A stretch of DNA of 64,000 nucleotides from Nitrospira defluvii (GTDB lineage Bacteria > Nitrospirota > Nitrospiria > Nitrospirales > Nitrospiraceae). The stretch lies in NCBI GenBank assembly GCA_011525625.1, contig WYAX01000020.1, positions 1-64,000 of the forward strand. Direction: 5' to 3'. Position 1 is the first letter of the stretch. Each line of letters starts with the position of its first letter. Shown here piece after piece: positions 1 through 7,312 of the stretch. The translations under genes were made by a program, and so were the position numbers. A model generated the notes under the pieces. That model did not search any database and was not told the DNA's origin. It saw nothing but the letters and a program-made list of their open reading frames with translations.

Positions 1-270
1 CCTACGAGGTTTTGCTCCGGAATTTTTGATCCTGAATTTCACAAAAGCGAGCACGCCACTTTTTTCGTGATCGGCGAGATGTGCTTTGGGATTGCGTTCA
101 ACATCATCACTCCAAAGCCAGATGCCAGGTTTTCTGTGCTAATTGACGGTCTTGAGCAGAAAGAACGGTCTGTGAGTGTGCCGAACATTACATTTGGCAA
201 GAAGGAGCGGGGAGGCTGGTCCATTTGCCTCAGTGGCTCAGTTTGCACAGAGCATTGGACAATGAGATGA
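1..270 (+). CDS. 3' end of an unrecognised gene, cut by the window start
   Basis: Frame 1 is open from the first base to a stop at 268-270, giving about 89 residues with no start in the visible part that is clearly real. The residues include a plausible folded segment (FVIGEMCFGIAFNII) but no motif I recognise. The stretch is less GC-rich than the core genome to the right and lies in the accessory edge that ends at the tRNA-Val fragment. It could also be chance open frame; no function is proposed. Confidence 0.35.
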   Translation, partial: PTRFCSGIFDPEFHKSEHATFFVIGEMCFGIAFNIITPKPDARFSVLIDGLEQKERSVSVPNITFGKKERGGWSICLSGSVCTEHWTMR

Positions 271-390
271 AAGTCAATAAGGGGTCGATGAAAAGGGGTC
301 GGGAGTCTTTTTATAGCACGAGGTGTCGTACACTCACGAACCGGACAGTTACTCTTGCCTCTTCGCACTATGGCGCAAGACAGGGATCGA

Positions 391-810
391 CTAGCGGTGT
401 GTGAGCAGACGGGCAAACTCGGCGGCTGAAATAACCGGCACTCCGCTGTAGTGCGATGCCTCGAAGTCCTTATCTCCGGTGACGAAATATTGGGGCGGGG
501 GTGTGGTCGCCATGAGATCGAGGAACGGTCGATCCTGCGCATCACGCAAAGGAGTATTGGTGGGGTGGGGATCGACGAACTGCACTTCAGCTTGGATGGT
601 CGCCAGAAAGCTCGTGATGTTCACCCCGGCCCGAGTAAACGCTCGCTGGAGTTTTGGCCTCCGCAGGACGGCTACCAGTTCCGCGAAGGTCTCAGGGCTC
701 ATGACGGGGATGAGGCGACGCTGTAGGACGGCTTGGATGATCCGTGCAGGAGGCCCTGCGGCGGACAACAGACCGGACATGAAGATATTGGTATCAAGAA
801 CGACGCGCAC
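391..810 (-). CDS. PIN-domain ribonuclease toxin
   Basis: Predicted toxin of a type II toxin-antitoxin pair; PIN domains are Mg2+-dependent RNases. The domain fills the protein: it opens with VRVVLDTNIF (first catalytic Asp), has the helix ETFAEL with a conserved Glu, then DAQDRPFLDL and TGDKDF supplying the remaining acidic residues, so the active site looks intact. I chose GTG at 810 because it puts VRVVLDTN at the very N-terminus, as is usual; an ATG at 843 would add 11 residues of no family character. The start overlaps the end of the upstream antitoxin by 17 bp, typical of translational coupling in such pairs. Confidence 0.8.
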   Translation of the reverse strand: MRVVLDTNIFMSGLLSAAGPPARIIQAVLQRRLIPVMSPETFAELVAVLRRPKLQRAFTRAGVNITSFLATIQAEVQFVDPHPTNTPLRDAQDRPFLDLMATTPPPQYFVTGDKDFEASHYSGVPVISAAEFARLLTHR

Positions 811-1054
811 GCTCGCGCCGAACCGCTGCCACCTCAGCGGCAATTTGTTCAGGAGTGATGCTTAGCTCGCGTGCGGCACGGCGCACCTTGCCGACCATGC
901 GAGCCAGCTTCTTCCGACTGGCTGCTCTGGCCGGAGACTCCAAGATCAGCACGTCGGGGTCCCGGTGTGCCACCACAGCTTTCCCCCACCCCTTCATCCA
1001 GGAGGAGGGAATCACCACGCCTTCTTTGGTGTACTTCACGGCTTTCATTGGCAA
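794..1054 (-). CDS. Antitoxin of the PIN toxin, AbrB/MazE-like N-terminus
   Basis: An 86-residue basic protein immediately upstream of, and overlapping, the PIN toxin gene. The first half (KYTKEGVVIPSSWMKGWGK, then VLILES) reads like a swapped-hairpin AbrB/SpoVT DNA-binding fold; the second half is a charged helix rich in Arg and Ala (ITPEQIAAEVAAVRRER), likely the toxin-binding tail. A second possible start is the Met at 1048. Antitoxins of this class usually repress their own operon. The assignment rests on position and size more than on a strong family match. Confidence 0.6.
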   Translation of the reverse strand: MPMKAVKYTKEGVVIPSSWMKGWGKAVVAHRDPDVLILESPARAASRKKLARMVGKVRRAARELSITPEQIAAEVAAVRRERARRS

Positions 1055-1362
1055 CGCATCCAGTGTACCCGCAGGCAGTATACCATGGTGCTGCGGCTCT
1101 GTAGTCAGCGGTCGGCGATTTTGCGAGCCGCTCGACCGTCGTTCGTTGATACATGTCCGGACTGCCCAATTTCGACCATCCCTTGCCGGTTAACGATCTT
1201 GTCTTCCGAGGCCATTTCACTGTGGTCATTTTTGTGTCAGAAACTATCTAAAACCTCAAAATGCCCTGTACACAGTCGAAGCAATAGAAAGCTCTTAAAC
1301 GCCTGACTTGTAAGGCTTTTGTGGGGAAACCATTGCAACAGCGAACATTGTCAAAATCTAGC

Positions 1363-1415
1363 TTTTTGCCTTCACACGGAAGAGGCCACAGGTTCGATAC
1401 CTGTATCGCCCACCA
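1363..1415 (+). pseudogene. 3' fragment of tRNA-Val (anticodon CAC), possible attachment site
   Basis: The stretch ends like a tRNA: T-arm ACAGG-TTCGATA-CCTGT, acceptor 3' strand CGCCC, discriminator A and CCA. Before it lies an anticodon arm TTGCC-TTCACAC-GGAAG whose loop carries CAC (Val); that stem has one mismatch. No 5' half (acceptor GGGCG, D arm) is found upstream, so this is not a working tRNA. Integrating elements often use the 3' half of a tRNA gene as attachment site and leave such a copy at one end. The fragment separates the toxin-antitoxin edge from core genes. Confidence 0.65.
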
Positions 1416-1495
1416 TCCCCGTTCGGTTCCCCCTTTCACCGGCAACCTCTGAATTTCACTCGTCCTCCGGAACGACCGCCTGAGGCCCCCTCAAC

Positions 1496-1524
1496 TGGAC
1501 AGAATCACGACCCTGCGCTACACT
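1496..1524 (+). promoter_or_regulatory. Sigma-70-type promoter for the lipoprotein gene at 1587
   Basis: TGGACA (1496-1501) and TACACT (1519-1524) separated by 17 bp match the -35/-10 consensus at most positions. The expected transcription start is about 55 nt before the ATG at 1587. Confidence 0.5.
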
Positions 1525-1586
1525 TTTTTCACAAGGAACAGATTGCGTTGTGTCGCATGTTCCGACAGAAGAAAGAGAGGCACCGT

Positions 1587-1916
1587 ATGCGGGGAACCTT
1601 AGCCACGATCATGTTGGGATTACTGCTCACCACCGGTTGCTCAACCACCAACCAGGTGGCGACGCAGGATCAGAGCTACAATGCGCCGCTCAGCATCTAC
1701 AGTGCGATGGATAGCACCTCTCTGGTGTACTCCGATCCCATGGCCGCGTCACAGGCGAACGACAATCCCTATCGATGGCTGGGATTTGTGCTGCATCCGG
1801 TCGGTCACGTGGTGGATTACACCGTCAACCGCCCTCTGTATGCCATCGCCAAACATGCTCCGTATATCTTCGGGTACACCCCCGAAGACTCCATGATCGA
1901 CTCACAACGACGGTAA
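1587..1916 (+). CDS. Small lipoprotein, unknown function
   Basis: A 109-residue protein with a lipoprotein signal peptide: short basic start MRG, hydrophobic stretch, lipobox LLTTGC with Cys at residue 18. The mature part has no motif I recognise; it contains NPYRWLGFVLHPVGHVVDYTVNRPLYAIAKHAPYIF-type hydrophobic and aromatic segments suggesting peripheral association with the membrane. I chose ATG 1587 because AGAGAGG sits 7 bp upstream and the signal peptide then begins correctly; in-frame Met codons further upstream give an unlikely charged extension. It has its own promoter and is followed by another lipoprotein gene on the same strand. Confidence 0.75.
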   Translation: MRGTLATIMLGLLLTTGCSTTNQVATQDQSYNAPLSIYSAMDSTSLVYSDPMAASQANDNPYRWLGFVLHPVGHVVDYTVNRPLYAIAKHAPYIFGYTPEDSMIDSQRR

Positions 1917-2063
1917 CTCTGCTCGCCCCTCGCCGGCCGGGACTGCTTCCGGCGGCGGGGAGGTCCGTGTCCTTGCCCTTCTCTAGCCGGTCGCATCTTC
2001 ATCACCGTTCAGGTATGCTCTGCCTCACCCTGCGCCGCATTGAACTGAGGCATCGACCCGGCC

Positions 2064-3209
2064 ATGCACCGTCGGCTCCCACTGCTGCCCATCTTCCTCA
2101 CGACCTTCGCCCTGTGGACGGGATGCGAGACTCCCTCACCGCAACGCGCACCGCTTCCTCCCTCGGAAAGCGACCTCGATCTCCTGAAATCCACCAAACT
2201 CTGCGACTCTCGCCAGACATTCCTTGACAAACATCCCGGTATCGCGCCCCGGTCTCACGCGTGGGGCAGCGGCCAGGAAATCCGTATTCCAGCTGAGCAG
2301 AGCCCTTCCAAGGGCGAGGAGTCCTACTTTTTCGACGAGGACGGCACCTTGGTCGGAACATTGTTCTTATTTCGTTCAGGCCTCGATCTCGGTCCCTACA
2401 AGACACTCCGTTATACCCTGTCCAGGCTCAAGCCAAGCCTCGAGTTTTATCTCACCGTGGCAGAGCTGGCCGACCGACAGAATATGGCGTTCAGCACCCT
2501 CTATGACACGGGGGACGAAAAGACGACCACACGGTACCTGGTTCTGAGCGATCCCACCACTCCGCGCCTCCTGGCCGCCTCGTTCACCATCGATCCGTAC
2601 GTGAAATTGTTCTCCCCTTATCGCAAGGAGTTTCTCGAGCGCCTGCGAGAGACAACACCGCAGGGCGGGGGGCAGCATCTGGACGCTCAGGGAGCCGAAG
2701 ATAAGGAGCCCTTCGCATCGCTCCAGCAGTTTGCACGAGGACAAACCGCCCAACTGGCCTACTGCGGGACAAAAAACCAGCCCCTCGCCCTCGATGCGTA
2801 CCAGAAGGCCGATGTCTCGGGGTTCACCAGCACGGTGTGGCAAGCGGAACTCCACCATCGCCTCGGCGTCTCCTGGGAGGCAGCCGGCAATCTGGAAAAG
2901 GCCAAGAGCGAGCTTCTCGCCTCACTGGCGAAACGTCCCAACTCACCGGAAGTCGTCAACAATCTGGGGTACGTGTACAGCAAATTGGGCGAGAAGCAGA
3001 ATGCCCTTGCGTCATTCGAAAAAGCCGTGCTCATGCGTCCCAACTACGCGATTGCCCGATTTAACCTGGCCGAAGCGATCGCAGACACCAACCCCAAACG
3101 CGCCATTACGGAATACGAAACCTATTTGGCTCTTACCGAAGGAATCCCCGAAGAGGCAGATCGGGGCGCTCTCGCGCAAAACCGAGTCAAGGCCCTCAAG
3201 CACCAATAG
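2064..3209 (+). CDS. TPR-repeat lipoprotein
   Basis: A 381-residue exported protein. The signal peptide ends in a lipobox-like ALWTGC (Cys 21), so it is probably lipid-anchored. Residues about 30-230 form an unrecognised domain. Residues about 255-375 hold tetratricopeptide repeats, with the clearest unit around NSPEVVNNLGYVYSKLGEKQNALASFEKAV (split here: NSPEVVNNLGYVYSKL, then GEKQNALASFEKAV) followed by a second unit starting NYAIARFNLAEA. TPRs bind protein partners; the partner is not evident. The gene converges with the DksA-like gene on the other strand. Confidence 0.8.
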   Translation: MHRRLPLLPIFLTTFALWTGCETPSPQRAPLPPSESDLDLLKSTKLCDSRQTFLDKHPGIAPRSHAWGSGQEIRIPAEQSPSKGEESYFFDEDGTLVGTLFLFRSGLDLGPYKTLRYTLSRLKPSLEFYLTVAELADRQNMAFSTLYDTGDEKTTTRYLVLSDPTTPRLLAASFTIDPYVKLFSPYRKEFLERLRETTPQGGGQHLDAQGAEDKEPFASLQQFARGQTAQLAYCGTKNQPLALDAYQKADVSGFTSTVWQAELHHRLGVSWEAAGNLEKAKSELLASLAKRPNSPEVVNNLGYVYSKLGEKQNALASFEKAVLMRPNYAIARFNLAEAIADTNPKRAITEYETYLALTEGIPEEADRGALAQNRVKALKHQ

Positions 3210-3275
3210 CGAGGGAGGTGCGCTGCAAAGAAACGCTTCGGGGTATGAAGAGGAACGGGAACACAGGTTGAGGGC

Positions 3276-3683
3276 TCAACGGGGAGACTTCTCGGCTTCT
3301 TCCTGGCTCGTCTTACACTCGATGCACAAAGTGGTGACGGGACGCGCCTTCAAGCGCTTATAGGGGATGTCGCCCTGACACCCCTCGCAGATCCCGTACG
3401 TCTGCGCGACAAGCCGACCGATCGCCTCATCGATCTTTTTGAGCAGTTTTCGCTCTCGTTCGCGAATGCGGAACGAGAAATGTTGGTCGGCCTCGGCAGA
3501 TGCCTGATCGCTGACGTCAGGGAACACTTCCAAACCGGTGGGATTGGTCAGCACGACTCCGGCTTCGGCCAGGATCGCCGCGCGTTGACCTTCTAGATCA
3601 TGCAGGATGTCGGGGTACTTGATTCCGTTGGCCTTCGCAGGCTTCTTTCGAGGCGAGGTGGGTTTTTTCGCCGAAGTCTTCAT
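3276..3683 (-). CDS. DksA/TraR-family C4 zinc-finger protein
   Basis: A 135-residue protein of the DksA/TraR family, whose members bind RNA polymerase through the secondary channel and modulate transcription, often with ppGpp. The N-terminus is Lys/Pro-rich, the middle is a long helical hairpin (FRIRERERKLLKKIDEAIGRL), and the C-terminal zinc finger is CEGC...CIEC with all four Cys present and the typical IPYKRLKARP between them. Family members of this short type are widespread in Nitrospirota and Proteobacteria. It follows recR on the same strand after 159 bp and could be a separate unit. Confidence 0.85.
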   Translation of the reverse strand: MKTSAKKPTSPRKKPAKANGIKYPDILHDLEGQRAAILAEAGVVLTNPTGLEVFPDVSDQASAEADQHFSFRIRERERKLLKKIDEAIGRLVAQTYGICEGCQGDIPYKRLKARPVTTLCIECKTSQEEAEKSPR

Positions 3684-3842
3684 CGAATACTCGGTATCGT
3701 TACGCCGGTATCGTCGCCAGACCGTACAACGAATTCGGACTATAGCAGCCGCAAATCAGAGGGGTCAATCGGTTCCTTACGCCTTTCAAGAGGCCATGCC
3801 GCACATCCCGATTTGGTTGACGTTCCCCGATCAGGCCGCAGA

Positions 3843-4445
3843 TTACAAATCCCGACGGCCCTCAATCGATTTCACTAATGTGACTTCATCGGCATATTCG
3901 ATGTCCATCCCGACGGGGATGCCATAGGCGATCCGGGTCACGCGAACCTGGTGAGGCTTCAGCAACCGGGTGAGATAGATTGCGGTCGCCTCGCCCTCGA
4001 TCGTCGGGTTTGTGGCGACAATCACTTCCTCCACTCCGCCTGCCTTGACGCGCTCCAGCAACTCCTCGGCACGAATATCCGCCGGGCCGACACCGTCCAG
4101 TGGGGACAATACCCCGAGCAGCACATGATACAACCCTCGGTATCCCCCTGCGCGCTCGACCGCGTATAAGGTGCTCGGTTCCTCCACCACGAGGATTTTG
4201 CTGCGATCTCGCTTCGGGTCGCGGCAGAATTCACAGAGTTCGCCTTCGGCGATATTGCGACATTGGCGGCAAAACGACAGCCCGTCCTTCACGGCCTGAA
4301 TTGCCTCGGCGAGGCGCATGGCATCCTCTCGCTCCGCTTTGAGCAGATGAAATGCCAGCCGTTGCGCACTCTTCTGCCCAATTCCAGGCAAACGCACGAG
4401 CTCACGCACCAATTTCGCCAACAACCCTTGCTGATCAACACTCAT
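3843..4445 (-). CDS. recR: Recombination protein RecR
   Basis: RecR works with RecO and RecF to load RecA at gaps and stalled forks. The 200-residue length is standard. Visible features are the N-terminal helix-hairpin-helix (LVRLPGIGQKSAQRLAFHLL), the four-Cys zinc motif CRQC...CEFC, and the Toprim domain beginning ILVVEEPSTLYAVE. It is the third gene of the widespread dnaX-ybaB-recR block and is separated from ybaB by 76 bp. Confidence 0.97.
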   Translation of the reverse strand: MSVDQQGLLAKLVRELVRLPGIGQKSAQRLAFHLLKAEREDAMRLAEAIQAVKDGLSFCRQCRNIAEGELCEFCRDPKRDRSKILVVEEPSTLYAVERAGGYRGLYHVLLGVLSPLDGVGPADIRAEELLERVKAGGVEEVIVATNPTIEGEATAIYLTRLLKPHQVRVTRIAYGIPVGMDIEYADEVTLVKSIEGRRDL

Positions 4446-4521
4446 GGCACATCGTCACATCCAGAACAGACTTGAAGAAGGCCGGACACGCGCTCCCGCC
4501 TCGCCTACACTGCCAGCACGA

Positions 4522-4845
4522 TCAGAAGAGACCGGGGATTTTCATCCCGCCGGTGACGGATTTCATCTCCTCCGCCATCATGTCGCGGGATTTCTTTAGC
4601 GCATCATTGCTCGCCGCAACCACGAGATCCTGCAGCATGTCCACATCGCCGGCCTTCACCGCTTCTGGGTCGATCTTCACACTGAGCACATCCATGGCCC
4701 CGTTCACCGTGACGGTCACAATCCCGCCGCCTGCAGTCCCGGAGACCGTTTTACTCGCCGCCTGTTCCTGCACTCTGGCCATCTGTTCCTGCATGGCCTG
4801 GGCTTGCTTCAAAATATTGGACATGTTCCCAAATGGACTCTTCAT
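4522..4845 (-). CDS. ybaB: YbaB/EbfC-family nucleoid-associated protein
   Basis: A 107-residue DNA-binding protein of the YbaB/EbfC family, expected to dimerise and bind DNA without strong sequence specificity. It starts with the family-typical amphipathic segment FGNMSNILKQAQAMQEQMA and has the core strand pattern VTVTVNGAMDVLSVKIDPEAV. The start overlaps the dnaX stop by 4 bp (ATGA), so the two are translationally coupled. Confidence 0.95.
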   Translation of the reverse strand: MKSPFGNMSNILKQAQAMQEQMARVQEQAASKTVSGTAGGGIVTVTVNGAMDVLSVKIDPEAVKAGDVDMLQDLVVAASNDALKKSRDMMAEEMKSVTGGMKIPGLF

Positions 4846-6704
4846 TCCTGTACCTCCTGCGCCGGAAGGGTCGTTCGGACCTCCGCCAACTCTCCGCCGA
4901 ACATCTCTAACGCTTGCTTGACTAGGGGATGCGCCTTGGCCTGTTGGGTCAAGATCAACCGTTGCTCCTGTTCTTTCGCCACTCGCAGTTGCTTCATGGT
5001 GGGAGCCGCTCCTGCTTCCTGCTCCGCCTCGATCACGCGCACTCGTAAGGCACTCCCATAAAGACGCTCCCCCAGGGCCGCCAGGGCCTTGAGATTATCC
5101 TCCTTCTCCAACATCGCCCGCGCCACCGTCGCTTGCTTCCCAAAGCCCAGCGTCACGAGCCCACCCTCAATCTTCACCACCCGCCCCATTTCAAGGAAGG
5201 GCGCGATATTCGGATGATGAGCCGAGACCGCCTCCTGAAACTGCTCCCAATTCACCTCCACCGCGGAAGAGGCAGCCGTCGAAGCAGACGGGACCGTACA
5301 TTCCTGCGAGGCGGACTCAGGAGCCGCGGGCGCACTCACGGAAACGGTCGGAGCGACAACAGGAGTCGGCCCAGGGGCGGGCTTCGTCTCACGCGCACGG
5401 ACCGCAGGTGCGGGCTTTTGGGAAACCCCGCTTGACGAGATCTTCGGCGGCGGCTCAACGCTTGCCTTCGGTCGATCTGGCTGAGCTGAGGCAGAGGACA
5501 CTGATCTCTCGGGCTGAGGCGATGGACGAAGCTGCGCTCCACGATCGGGCACCGACTTCTCTTGTGGGGGATTCGTTCCGACCGATCGCGACGACCCCGC
5601 AGCGGTCTGTAACAGCCGCGTGGCACGAACGGCGGCCGTCTCCAACACAAATCGTGGATGGGCGCTCACTCGCAAACTATCTTCGGCTGACGTCCAGATG
5701 CGAAATAACTCTTGCAGCTGCTCAACGGTAAACCGCTCTGCATCGCGCGCCAGCTGTGCCAGATCGTCGTCGGTGGCCTCGACCAACCCCCGCAACTCCG
5801 GTCCCGACGGCACCACCGCCGCCACCAACATGTTCCGCACGTACTCCACCAGGTCGGCACAATAGGCGCGCACGTCGTGTCCCTGATCCAGCAAGCCCGC
5901 AATGACCTGCAGCGCCTTGGCGCTCTGCTGTTCGATCACGGCCTCGATGAGGGCCCGCACACGCTCCTGAGGCACCGCGCCGAGCAAGGCTTCGAGGTCC
6001 TGATGCCGAATCGTCTTGCCGCCGAATGCGATCACTTGATCCAGCAGACTCAGCCCATCGCGCATACTGCCCTCGCTGGCCCGCGCCAGCGCCAGCAAAC
6101 TACGATCTTCGATCGCCAATCCATCTTGATCGGCGACATGGCGCAGCCGCTGCACGATCTCGGCCTTGGAGATGCGGCGAAAATTGTAGTGTTGGCATCG
6201 TGAAAGGATCGTCGCGGGTATCTTGTGAATTTCCGTGGTGGCGAAGATGAACACCACATGAGCCGGGGGCTCTTCCAACGTTTTCAACAGGGCATTAAAC
6301 GCCGAGTTGGAGAGCATATGCACTTCGTCGATGATATAGACGCGGTACTGGCCCCGAAACGGCGTAAATTTGACGTTCTCGCGAATCTCCCGCACATCGT
6401 CCACGCTCGTGTTCGACGCGCCGTCGATTTCGACGACATCCACCGACGTACCCTGGGTGATTTCCTGACAATTCACACAGGTGTTGCAGGGCGACCCCGT
6501 CGGCCCCTGTTCGCAATTGAGCGCCTTCGCCAGAATGCGAGCGACCGTCGTCTTCCCCACGCCCCGCGTGCCGGAAAACAGGAACGCATGGGCAATCCGC
6601 TTAGTCCCGATGGCATTCATCAGCGTCTGGACGACGTGCGATTGTCCAACGACATCGTCGAAGGTTCCGGGCCGGTATTTTCGTGCGGAGACTTGATAAT
6701 CCAT
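4842..6704 (-). CDS. dnaX: DNA polymerase III subunit gamma/tau
   Basis: Clamp-loader ATPase of the replicative polymerase, about 620 residues. Walker A is GTRGVGKTT (residues 45-53), a zinc module is formed by Cys 64, 73, 76 and 79, Walker B is IIDEVH (124-129) and the sensor-1 SRC motif follows (ILSRCQ). After the AAA+ and lid domains comes a Pro/Ala/Ser-rich linker (about 380-490) and a C-terminal domain resembling the tau region that contacts the polymerase. I chose ATG 6704 (MDYQVSARKYRP) because family members begin here; an upstream in-frame ATG at 6746 adds 14 residues. I see no obvious A-run that would give a gamma frameshift product. Confidence 0.96.
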   Translation of the reverse strand: MDYQVSARKYRPGTFDDVVGQSHVVQTLMNAIGTKRIAHAFLFSGTRGVGKTTVARILAKALNCEQGPTGSPCNTCVNCQEITQGTSVDVVEIDGASNTSVDDVREIRENVKFTPFRGQYRVYIIDEVHMLSNSAFNALLKTLEEPPAHVVFIFATTEIHKIPATILSRCQHYNFRRISKAEIVQRLRHVADQDGLAIEDRSLLALARASEGSMRDGLSLLDQVIAFGGKTIRHQDLEALLGAVPQERVRALIEAVIEQQSAKALQVIAGLLDQGHDVRAYCADLVEYVRNMLVAAVVPSGPELRGLVEATDDDLAQLARDAERFTVEQLQELFRIWTSAEDSLRVSAHPRFVLETAAVRATRLLQTAAGSSRSVGTNPPQEKSVPDRGAQLRPSPQPERSVSSASAQPDRPKASVEPPPKISSSGVSQKPAPAVRARETKPAPGPTPVVAPTVSVSAPAAPESASQECTVPSASTAASSAVEVNWEQFQEAVSAHHPNIAPFLEMGRVVKIEGGLVTLGFGKQATVARAMLEKEDNLKALAALGERLYGSALRVRVIEAEQEAGAAPTMKQLRVAKEQEQRLILTQQAKAHPLVKQALEMFGGELAEVRTTLPAQEVQE

Positions 6705-6792
6705 GGGGCTGGATCGCTCTTCGTGAATCGGAATCCCGTTCCTCATGCGGACGCTTCACGAATGACGCACAGGCGACGTCATCGATGGAAGT

Positions 6793-6893
6793 GGGGCCAG
6801 GTGATCCTGCGGCACACAGAACGGACCGCTTACCGTTGCTTCCTTCCGGACCTGGCGGGGTTCACAGGGTTCTGTTGCACAGGGCCCGGCCCC
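6793..6893 (-). ncRNA. ffs: Signal recognition particle RNA (4.5S type)
   Basis: The minus strand carries the near-invariant SRP core CAGGTCCGGAAGGAAGCAAC around 6833-6855. Outer flanks pair: GGGGCC at the 5' end (6893) with GGCCCC at the 3' end (6793), giving a single long hairpin of about 101 nt, as in the short bacterial form without an Alu domain. The RNA binds Ffh and guides membrane proteins to SecYEG. It sits between tRNA-Ser and dnaX on the same strand, an arrangement seen in other bacteria. Confidence 0.93.
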
Positions 6894-7000
6894 GAGGGGC
6901 TCGTGAAGCAGCAGGGGCAACCTGGGACCCCGTGGCGGTGCAAGGCCACACCGCCAACAGCCCAGTCACATGTCACGCCTGCCGCGTCACACCTTACAAA

Positions 7001-7090
<90 letters not shown>

Positions 7091-7116
7091 ACGATCGGAC
7101 GACTTTAAGGGGTCGC

Positions 7117-7145
7117 ATCTTATCACGCAGGTGTGTGGGCGGCAA
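7117..7145 (-). promoter_or_regulatory. Sigma-70-type promoter for tRNA-Ser and SRP RNA
   Basis: On the minus strand TTGCCG (7145-7140) and TAAGAT (7122-7117) are 17 bp apart, a good -35/-10 pair, with the expected start about 20 nt before the tRNA. The tRNA, SRP RNA and perhaps the dnaX operon could be read from here. Confidence 0.6.
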
Positions 7146-7256
7146 GGCAAGCCCGCTCCCGGGCGATCCATCGAAATCGCACCTGATACGCTGCGGGGCA
7201 CCGGGGGAACCCCTGAGGGACGGCCGGAATCGGGCTTACGGCTTCATGTGCGACCA

Positions 7257-7285
7257 TTGACCGATTTCGCGCGCATTCCTATACT
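7257..7285 (+). promoter_or_regulatory. Sigma-70-type promoter for the AsmA-like gene
   Basis: TTGACC (7257-7262) and TATACT (7280-7285) are separated by exactly 17 bp, close to consensus. A GGAGG ribosome site follows at 7302-7306 before the ATG at 7313. It probably also drives mscS 18 bp downstream of the AsmA stop. Confidence 0.7.
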
Positions 7286-7312
7286 GCGGAACCATTTCAC
7301 CGGAGGTGTCTG

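Larger units (their letters stand above)
1055..1586. other. Gene-poor edge between the toxin-antitoxin pair and core genome
   Basis: About 530 bp without a convincing gene. The reading frames here are short and lack family character. It contains the tRNA-Val 3' fragment (1363-1415) and the promoter for the next lipoprotein gene (1496-1524). The part around 1195-1300 is AT-richer than the rest. I see no complete transposase or integrase; an integrase, if one existed, would lie left of the window. Confidence 0.5.

Noticed and set aside
1248-1445. Minus-strand reading frame of 65 codons ending around the tRNA fragment
   Set aside because: Its residues (WAIQVSNLWPLPCEG) come from reading the tRNA fragment backwards, a known source of false proteins.
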